The notes below the pieces were generated by a model. It worked only from the letters and a program-made list of their open reading frames with translations. It was not told where the DNA came from and did not search any database. Position numbers and translations under genes: made by a program. Of a stretch of DNA of 5,917 nt, positions 1-4,042 are shown one piece after another. The number at the start of each line of letters is the position of its first letter. Within the stretch, counting starts at the first letter, position 1. Source of the DNA: an uncultured Eubacteriales bacterium (GTDB lineage: Bacteria; Bacillota; Clostridia; Christensenellales; Christensenellaceae); NCBI GenBank assembly GCA_905193725.1, contig CAJJPW010000137.1, forward strand, positions 1 through 5,917. The letters are read 5' to 3'.

Positions 1-1
1 T

Positions 2-391
2 AGAGAAACCAAAAGAAAATACGATCTTGTAATTCAATCCCAAGCTTCTGCTGTAAATAGGATTCAACGACGGGAACCCATATCCCTAGAAGAAGGAGTC
101 GAAGGGCTCATGGGACAAAGACGAGGTAGAGCATGTTCTGTCAGGCGGAATATGAAAAGGCAGACCATCTAAACCGGATAAAAAGATGGAAGAAGATTTA
201 ATAGCGGAAAACCAACGCTTGCGAATGAAGATAGAGTAAAAAGCTCGATGCCTTAGTTCAGAAAAGGTTGCAAGAGGAAAAAAGCAGGGAAAGCCAATAA
301 ATTAAGGTCGTCTTATCGATGAAAAGACTTGCTGAAATGATCGGGTTTAGCTCATAGAGCATTCTATAACTATAAAACACCAAAACATTGA
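2..391 (+). pseudogene. IS3/IS150-type orfA (helix-turn-helix transposase subunit), frameshifted remnant
   Basis: The orfA product of IS150-group elements is the DNA-binding helix-turn-helix subunit, fused to the integrase by programmed frameshifting. Pieces typical of it appear in different frames. Frame 2 from 2 to 169 includes EEGVEGLMGQRRGR and stops at 170-172. Frame 3 from 186 gives MEEDLIAENQRLRMKIE, then a stop at 237-239. Frame 1 from 238 gives KKLDALVQKRLQEEKSR, then a stop at 298-300 followed by MKRLAEMIG. Frame 2 from 344 gives GLAHRAFYNYKTPKH and a stop at 389-391. The joined text matches the expected order (leucine-zipper-like ENERLRMEIEYLKKLDALVQ, then LARSTFYYYKK), so at least three indels and several stops have accumulated. 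The gene is clearly inactive. The 5' end lies beyond the window. Confidence 0.75.
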
Positions 392-420
392 ATAGTACAA
401 GGCTGAGAAAAGGGAGCAGC

Positions 421-684
421 GAGGACAAAGGATCTAAGGAAAGCTTTTTGGATAGACGTAAGGTAGAAAGGATCTAAGGAAAAGAGTTTGAAAGAGTTAA
501 TGCATACGAAGAAGAAATGAATAGCTACAAATATTGCTACAACAATGAAAGAGTGTCTAGCAAACGAAAAGGAATGAGCCCGGTACAATACCGAACTCAT
601 TCGAAGCAATTTAAAAATAAATTTTGTCTAATCTGTGGAGTTCACTTCAATTCTTGCTCCTGCTATCCACAGAATTATTTATAA
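421..684 (+). pseudogene. IS3/IS150-type orfB C-terminal remnant (integrase/transposase)
   Basis: Frame 1 from 421 reads KESFLDRRKVERI, then a stop (475-477), then GKEFERVNAYEEEM and, shortly after, YNNERVSSKRKGMSPVQYRTHS. This matches the end of IS3-family integrases, where ESFFG...KSE, GKEF, YYNNxRI and LKGMSPVxYRTH occur in that order. Only about the last 60 to 70 residues of a protein of roughly 280 are present, so the catalytic aspartates are absent and at most the final glutamate region is represented. The frame runs to a stop at 682-684, past the likely end of the element near 646, so its native stop has probably been lost. A 16-base direct repeat (427-442 and 467-482) lies in this remnant and may come from a local duplication during decay. 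Confidence 0.7.
427..482 (+). repeat. 16-bp direct repeat inside IS remnant
   Basis: The sequence AAAGGATCTAAGGAAA occurs at 427-442 and again at 467-482, offset by 40 bases. Both copies fall in the degraded orfB tail next to the deletion point. The second copy encodes the stop-interrupted ERI*GKE stretch that fits the transposase alignment, so the first is more likely the extra one. It is probably a by-product of decay rather than a functional site. Confidence 0.6.
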
Positions 685-685
685 G

Positions 686-1588
686 TTACTGTTGATAGTC
701 GCCCTTATTTTGGGATGGAGTGTAACCTTCATGCAAGACTGCATAGGGGAAATGGGTGTATCCTTCCATGTGGAGGGAGGCATTTTTATACACCACTGCA
801 TAATAGCAGCTGCTAAACATCGCCAAAATAACTGTTACAGGCAGTGCAATCAAAAGTGCTACCCAAACGTAGCCAGCCTGTGATAGAGGCCTAATGACCA
901 AAAACGACAGGAGCAGCTCTATGGCAATCATAATGCCATAGAAGAGAAGGAGATGCCCTGCATTTTTGCGGTAATTTCCCTTAGTAACCAACCGAAAGCT
1001 CTTGAACACCGCTTTAAATCCGTGAAGTTCCTCGTTGACGGCGATATCGGCTACCAATAAAAAGTGCATGGCCAGGTAGATGATGCCCAGTACAAAAATG
1101 GAAACTACAATGATGAAGATGGGTAGGCTAGAAGGAGAGGTCATTTCGCCCACAGCTCCGAAAATAGCTATGAGTACAATCACGGGCACCAATATTAGGC
1201 TCAATACCACAAGGCACAATGACGAGGTGAGCGCATAGGGAAACTTGATTTTAGTCACCCGAAATGTCTGAGCAAAAGAGAGCTGTGTTCCTCCCATGGT
1301 ACTAAAACACCGGACTTTGCAAAAGGCCGATACAAAAGGCGAGATCAAAAAGAGCAGCAGGCAGGAGATCACTAGCGATAAGATGGAGTATAAGATGCTT
1401 TGGACATAATAGCCAGTGGAGCTAAAACTCAAAGCTAGCGTAGCTGCTTCGGAAAACAGAGCAGTGGCAAAAGAGAAAACACTTAAAATTAAATTTACCA
1501 CCAAAAGAGGGACAAAATTTTTCTTCATTAAAAAAAATGTCTCGGAAAAAACGCCGGATAGTTTGGATTCTGTTACATAATATCGCAT
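686..1588 (-). CDS. Polytopic membrane protein of unknown function (about six TM helices)
   Basis: A 300-residue, strongly hydrophobic protein with about six predicted membrane segments, at residues 25-46, 65-89, 118-146, 155-182, 211-232 and 240-267. Between segments 4 and 5 lies a cytoplasm-like amphipathic stretch, about 184-209 (EELHGFKAVFKSFRLVTKGNYRK). It resembles the loop of DUF975-like and glycerophosphodiesterase-membrane-domain-like proteins, where a conserved helix precedes a pair of helices; this family link is a pattern impression, not a firm match. There is no obvious signal peptide, catalytic motif or transporter signature. The polar tail (HEGYTPSQNKGDYQQ) looks like a natural end. 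The ATG start has a good ribosome site, GGGAGG (complement of 1598-1603), nine bases upstream. It follows the LOG gene by 43 bases on the same strand, so co-transcription is likely. No clear terminator lies between its stop and the IS remnant. Confidence 0.8.
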   Translation of the reverse strand: MRYYVTESKLSGVFSETFFLMKKNFVPLLVVNLILSVFSFATALFSEAATLALSFSSTGYYVQSILYSILSLVISCLLLFLISPFVSAFCKVRCFSTMGGTQLSFAQTFRVTKIKFPYALTSSLCLVVLSLILVPVIVLIAIFGAVGEMTSPSSLPIFIIVVSIFVLGIIYLAMHFLLVADIAVNEELHGFKAVFKSFRLVTKGNYRKNAGHLLLFYGIMIAIELLLSFLVIRPLSQAGYVWVALLIALPVTVILAMFSSCYYAVVYKNASLHMEGYTHFPYAVLHEGYTPSQNKGDYQQ

Positions 1589-1631
1589 AAATTAGGACCT
1601 CCCTCGTATACATAGCATGGCGCGCACGTGC

Positions 1632-2231
1632 TTATGCTTTGCCTTTGTCCACATAACAAAAGACCTTCAGTTCGATTTCCTTGGGCACGTAGTTTTTGAG
1701 GTACTCTATGGTCTGCTGGCCGTTTTCACAGACGGCATAGAGCTCGCGGCAGCTGGGCTTAGCAAAGTTTTGCTCAATACATATTTCCATCTGAGAGAGC
1801 AGAGCGTCATAGTAACCATTGGTGTTGACGATGACAATGGGCTTGTTATGGCGGCTCAGCTGCTTTAAGGTGAGCACTTCTAAAAGCTCTTCAAAGGTGC
1901 CATATCCACCGGGCAAGGCAATAAACCCATCTGCCCGCTTTTCCATCTCCGCCTTCCGCTCCCGCATGGTCTCTGTGACGATGAGTTCATCGCAGTGAGG
2001 ATATGCCACACCCTCCATATTGAGAAAGGAAGGGATAACGCCAGTGATCTTGCCTTGGCCTTCCTTGACGCCACGAGCCACAGCACCCATAATACCCAAA
2101 TTGCCAGCGCCATAGACCAGATCGTAGCTTGCCTGTGCCAGCATCTTGCCCAGCTCATGAGCCTGATCATAATAGGATTGATCCAATGTCGCGCTAGAAG
2201 CGCCAAATACGCAGATTGTCTTCAAAGCCAT
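1632..2231 (-). CDS. LOG-family protein (TIGR00730-type Rossmann fold nucleoside monophosphate phosphoribohydrolase)
   Basis: A 199-residue Rossmann-fold protein of the LOG ('lysine decarboxylase-like') family. Characterised members hydrolyse cytokinin riboside 5'-monophosphates or purine nucleotides such as AMP to free base and ribose 5-phosphate; they are not lysine decarboxylases despite old annotations. Visible hallmarks are the first strand KTICVFGAS (4-12), nucleotide loop YGAGNLGIMG (40-49), MRERK (89-93) and the signature PGGYGTFEE (107-115), whose glycines and glutamate build the active site. Length is normal and all key residues are present. Two in-frame ATGs exist. The upstream one (2240) has AGAGGA directly abutting it, while the one at 2231 has it nine bases away and gives the family-typical MALKTICVFG start, so 2231 is preferred. 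A strong promoter lies at 2317-2345. The bacterial substrate cannot be read from sequence. Confidence 0.92.
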   Translation of the reverse strand: MALKTICVFGASSATLDQSYYDQAHELGKMLAQASYDLVYGAGNLGIMGAVARGVKEGQGKITGVIPSFLNMEGVAYPHCDELIVTETMRERKAEMEKRADGFIALPGGYGTFEELLEVLTLKQLSRHNKPIVIVNTNGYYDALLSQMEICIEQNFAKPSCRELYAVCENGQQTIEYLKNYVPKEIELKVFCYVDKGKA

Positions 2232-2316
2232 TCTCCTCATTCCTCTAATTTATGAAAATATTCAGGTCAGTATACATGCAAATACCCCATAGGGAGCATT
2301 TTTCAACGCTAAATAT

Positions 2317-2345
2317 AGTATATCATGCCGCTAGGAGAGTTTCAA
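2317..2345 (-). promoter_or_regulatory. Sigma-A-type promoter for the LOG / membrane protein genes
   Basis: On the minus strand TTGAAA (complement of 2340-2345) is followed after exactly 17 bases by TATACT (complement of 2317-2322). Both hexamers match the consensus at five of six bases. Predicted transcription start is near 2310, giving a leader of about 80 bases before the LOG start at 2231. Confidence 0.65.
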
Positions 2346-2367
2346 TTGATACCACGGATAAGGAAAA

Positions 2368-2384
2368 CGCAATTTAGCATTGCG
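2368..2384. repeat. Perfect 6-bp inverted repeat between divergent promoters
   Basis: CGCAAT (2368-2373) and ATTGCG (2379-2384) are perfect complements around the five-base centre TTAGC. The element sits between the two outward-facing promoters, 22 bases from the minus-strand -35 and 12 bases from the plus-strand -35. It could be an operator acting on both promoters. It lies upstream of both predicted starts, so it would not appear in either transcript, which argues against a terminator. Confidence 0.4.
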
Positions 2385-2396
2385 GACAATCTTCTA

Positions 2397-2425
2397 TTGT
2401 ATTTTCCACCATTTTTCGCTATACT
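2397..2425 (+). promoter_or_regulatory. Sigma-A-type promoter for the PHP phosphatase gene
   Basis: TTGTAT (2397-2402) and TATACT (2420-2425) are separated by 17 bases. The predicted start near 2432 leaves a very short leader (about 17 bases) with the ribosome site GGAGG at 2439-2443, five bases before the ATG at 2449. Confidence 0.6.
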
Positions 2426-2448
2426 AGAAATAAGTTATGGAGGTCAAT

Positions 2449-3252
2449 ATGTTTGATTACCATGTCCATTCTAAAATATCTTTCGATAGTGAAGCGGAGC
2501 CAGATGAGATCATCCGTGAGGCCAGAAAAAAGGGCTTACGGGAGATCTGTTTTACCGACCATATGGACTTTGAAGGCCCGGTGAAACACACCTGCTTTGA
2601 GTACCAGGAGTATAGAGATACTTATGTGCCGCTTCAGGAAAAATATCAGGATATTGCCATTAAATTGGGGGTGGAGATCGGATCAGAGCCGGGAAAATTT
2701 GATCAGTGTAATGCGTTTTTACAGGACAAGTCCTTTGACTTTATCATCTGTTCCCAGCACATAGTGAGGGGAGATGACCCCTATTTTCCGTCTTATTTTG
2801 AGCGCTACTCCAGGGAGCAAGGGTATCGCCTATATCTGGAGGAACTATTGGCGGGAATTATGGAGTTTGATCAGTTTGACGTGGTAGGCCATATTGGCTA
2901 TGTCTCCAAATACTATCCGGGCCCAAACAGGAAAATCGACTATCCGGCGGAGTTCCAAGACATCGTCGACGAGATTTTAAAGGTAGTCATTCAAAAAGGC
3001 AAGGGAATTGAAGTAAACACCAGCGGTATGTACCAGACGGGGGATTTTGAACCTACCAAAGAGATCATTGCCAGGTACGTTGCACTGGGGGGAGAGATTC
3101 TTACATTGGGCTCAGATAGCCATTTCCCCGAAGTGGTAGGGGCGTATTTTGACGATGCAATGGCGTTTTTATCTGCCATAGGGGCAAAATACCTGTGTAC
3201 CTTTACCAAACGAGTTCCTACGTTTCATAAATTATCTTCTCTCACGAGATGA
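2449..3252 (+). CDS. hisJ: HisJ-type PHP-domain histidinol-phosphatase family protein
   Basis: A 267-residue PHP-domain metallohydrolase of the HisJ family. Characterised members dephosphorylate L-histidinol phosphate, the penultimate part of histidine synthesis, using a trinuclear metal centre. Metal ligands are visible in order: HVH (5-7), TDH (36-38), the glutamate of GVEIGSE (E76), H104 in CSQH, H148 in VVGH, and SDSH (222-225). Length fits HisJ (about 268 residues). The open frame reaches an earlier ATG at 2437, but that codon overlaps the GGAGG ribosome site (2439-2443), so the ATG at 2449 is the likely start and yields MFDYHVH as in relatives. No other histidine-synthesis gene is in the window, and many clostridial genomes carry several such PHP paralogues, so the exact phosphate substrate is uncertain; the symbol is family-level. 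Confidence 0.85.
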   Translation: MFDYHVHSKISFDSEAEPDEIIREARKKGLREICFTDHMDFEGPVKHTCFEYQEYRDTYVPLQEKYQDIAIKLGVEIGSEPGKFDQCNAFLQDKSFDFIICSQHIVRGDDPYFPSYFERYSREQGYRLYLEELLAGIMEFDQFDVVGHIGYVSKYYPGPNRKIDYPAEFQDIVDEILKVVIQKGKGIEVNTSGMYQTGDFEPTKEIIARYVALGGEILTLGSDSHFPEVVGAYFDDAMAFLSAIGAKYLCTFTKRVPTFHKLSSLTR

Positions 3253-3253
3253 T

Positions 3254-3291
3254 AAACTCTACAAATGTAAAAAGTACAGTGTTTTATTTTT
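3254..3291 (+). terminator. Weak candidate terminator after the PHP gene
   Basis: Right after the stop codon, AAAC-CT-AC (from 3254) can pair imperfectly with GT-AG-GTTT (ending 3284), followed by the T-rich run TATTTTT (3285-3291). The stem is short, interrupted and AT-rich, so its strength is doubtful; position is the best argument for it. Confidence 0.3.
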
Positions 3292-3366
3292 GGCATGAGT
3301 GGGGGGAGATTTGACCTTTTTTGCGTATTGGGAGATATGGCCTATGCAATCCGATGAGTATGGATA

Positions 3367-3398
3367 AAAGAGACCAGAGGATGAATATCTCTTTCTTT
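3367..3398 (+). terminator. Alternative weak hairpin with T-rich tail
   Basis: AAAGAGA (3367-3373) and TCTCTTT (3388-3394) form a perfect seven-base stem around a 14-base loop, followed by CTTT (3395-3398). It could end transcripts from the PHP gene that escape the first hairpin, but the low GC and large loop make it a poor intrinsic terminator. Confidence 0.25.
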
Positions 3399-3430
3399 AT
3401 GGGGAGAGCTAAAAGTTTAGAGATAAAAAA

Positions 3431-3482
3431 ACCATATTAAAAATAAAATGGTAGAGAAAAGAGAGTTTTTTACCATATTAAA
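3431..3482. repeat. Alternating ACCAT / ATGGT repeat set upstream of the nuoE promoter
   Basis: The 11-mer ACCATATTAAA occurs at 3431-3441 and 3472-3482. Between them ATGGTA (3448-3453) is the inverse of TACCAT (3471-3476). The second half-site can pair with either outer one; the right-hand pairing extends to about eleven base pairs with two G-T pairs (3448-3458 with 3466-3476). The second direct copy ends just before the -35 of the nuoE promoter. It may be a regulator binding site. Confidence 0.45.
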
Positions 3483-3485
3483 TAG

Positions 3486-3513
3486 TTGCAAATGAATACG
3501 CTTGTTTTAAAAT
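3486..3513 (+). promoter_or_regulatory. Probable promoter of the nuoEF-like operon
   Basis: TTGCAA (3486-3491) and TAAAAT (3508-3513) are separated by 16 bases, in AT-rich DNA directly upstream of nuoE. The predicted start near 3520 gives a leader of about 37 bases and coincides with the Rex-like site. Confidence 0.5.
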
Positions 3514-3519
3514 GTTATT

Positions 3520-3537
3520 GTGATAATTTTTTAACAA
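3520..3537. promoter_or_regulatory. Candidate Rex (redox repressor) operator
   Basis: GTGATAATTTTTTAACAA fits the clostridial Rex consensus TTGTTAA-N4-TTAACAA. The right half (3531-3537) is exact and the left half (3520-3526) matches at five of seven bases, with the correct four-base centre. It overlaps the predicted transcription start, a position suited to repression. Rex releases DNA when the NADH/NAD+ ratio is high and is known to control fermentation and NADH-consuming genes, which suits a NuoE/NuoF operon. No rex gene is in the window; the site call is inference. Confidence 0.45.
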
Positions 3538-3556
3538 AGTTAAGGGGGAAAAGAAC

Positions 3557-4042
3557 GTGCGAGATCAAATGGAAAAGCAAAATTGCATGGCGGAAGTTGA
3601 CGAAATTTTATCCAGGCATAAAGAGTCGGAAATCATTGCAATTTTGCAAGAGGTGCAAAAGAAACACCGCTACCTGCCCAAAGAGGCACTGATTTACATT
3701 GCAAAAAAATTAAACATCAGCCAGGCAAAAGTCTACAGCATTGCCACCTTCTATGAAAACTTTTCACTAGAGCCCAAGGGGAAATACGTGATCAAAATTT
3801 GCGATGGCACTGCATGTCATGTGCGCAAATCCATCCCCATTTTAGAGGCACTGAGAAAACACCTGAATCTTTCAGAGCAAAAGCACACCACAGACGACAT
3901 GATGTTCACCGTGGAGACGGTATCCTGCCTAGGAGCCTGTGGCCTTGCGCCGGTGCTCACGGTAAATGACAAAGTTCATGCGTCTATGACGCCAGACTCA
4001 GCAGTTGAGCTGATAGAAGAACTGAAGGAGGAAGGGAAATAA
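3557..4042 (+). CDS. nuoE: NuoE/HndA-type [2Fe-2S] subunit of NAD(P)H-linked oxidoreductase
   Basis: A 161-residue thioredoxin-like [2Fe-2S] protein of the 24-kDa complex I / HndA family. It carries electrons within the diaphorase module of soluble hydrogenases and formate dehydrogenases, alongside the FMN subunit NuoF/HndC. The N-terminal helical part (about 10-70, with LPKEALIYIAKKL and SQAKVYSIATFYENFS) precedes the thioredoxin-like domain. Cluster ligands are all present: C82 and C87 in CDGTACHVR, and C124 and C128 in CLGACGLAPV. Length is normal. The GTG at 3557 is chosen because AAGGGGG (3542-3548) sits eight bases before it; the next in-frame ATG (3569) would be 20 bases away. Its stop overlaps the next start (TAATG), showing tight coupling with the NuoF-like gene. 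It most likely belongs to a soluble NAD(P)H module rather than membrane complex I, since the partner is HndC/HydB-like. Confidence 0.93.
   Translation: MRDQMEKQNCMAEVDEILSRHKESEIIAILQEVQKKHRYLPKEALIYIAKKLNISQAKVYSIATFYENFSLEPKGKYVIKICDGTACHVRKSIPILEALRKHLNLSEQKHTTDDMMFTVETVSCLGACGLAPVLTVNDKVHASMTPDSAVELIEELKEEGK

Larger units (their letters stand above)
1..646 (+). mobile_element. Decayed IS3-family (IS150-group) insertion sequence, left end outside window
   Basis: Fragments of the two-gene transposase of an IS3-family element can be read in order on the plus strand: helix-turn-helix orfA pieces (2-391), then only the extreme C-terminus of orfB (421 onward). The catalytic core of orfB (the DDE integrase domain, normally over 200 residues) is missing between about 391 and 421, so the element cannot transpose by itself. 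The right end is placed near 646 because the stretch at about 614-645 (ending GGAGTTCACTTCA) resembles IS3-type terminal repeats that close with CA just after the orfB end; this boundary is inferred. The left end is not in the window, so terminal repeats and target duplication could not be compared. It lies about 40 bases beyond the stop of the minus-strand membrane protein gene and seems not to have disrupted it. Confidence 0.75.
3253..3556. other. AT-rich intergenic region with promoter and repeats, no gene seen
   Basis: About 300 bases between the PHP phosphatase stop and the nuoE start contain no convincing reading frame. The left part has two weak hairpins (3254-3291 and 3367-3398). The middle has alternating ACCAT/ATGGT elements (3431-3482). 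The right end has a promoter (3486-3513), a Rex-like site (3520-3537) and the nuoE ribosome site AAGGGGG (3542-3548). No known riboswitch or RNA family was recognised. Confidence 0.7.

Noticed and set aside
370..609. Minus-strand frame of 79 codons over the IS remnant
   Set aside because: The opposite strand encodes a recognisable transposase tail; the minus frame is a by-product.
635..883. Plus-strand frame of 82 codons
   Set aside because: It is antisense to the 3' end of the membrane protein gene, has no ribosome site and resembles nothing.
1615..1633. Small imperfect palindrome between the LOG and membrane protein genes (AGCATG...CACGTGCT)
   Set aside because: Only six pairs including one G-T, with no T-run on either strand; it does not look like a terminator.
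1617..2255. Plus-strand and alternative minus-strand frames across the LOG gene
   Set aside because: They are shadows of the LOG frame, which carries the PGGYGTFEE signature.
2269..2274. Second TATACT on the minus strand upstream of LOG
   Set aside because: No acceptable -35 lies 16-18 bases upstream (GCTCCC at 17 bases), whereas the promoter at 2317-2345 has both boxes.
2437..2448. Upstream ATG of the PHP phosphatase frame
   Set aside because: The codon overlaps the GGAGG ribosome site that serves the ATG at 2449, and the extra four residues are not typical of the family.
3486..3692. Plus-strand frame of 68 codons overlapping the nuoE start
   Set aside because: It starts inside the promoter and continues out of frame through nuoE, and its product is an arginine/lysine-rich shadow.
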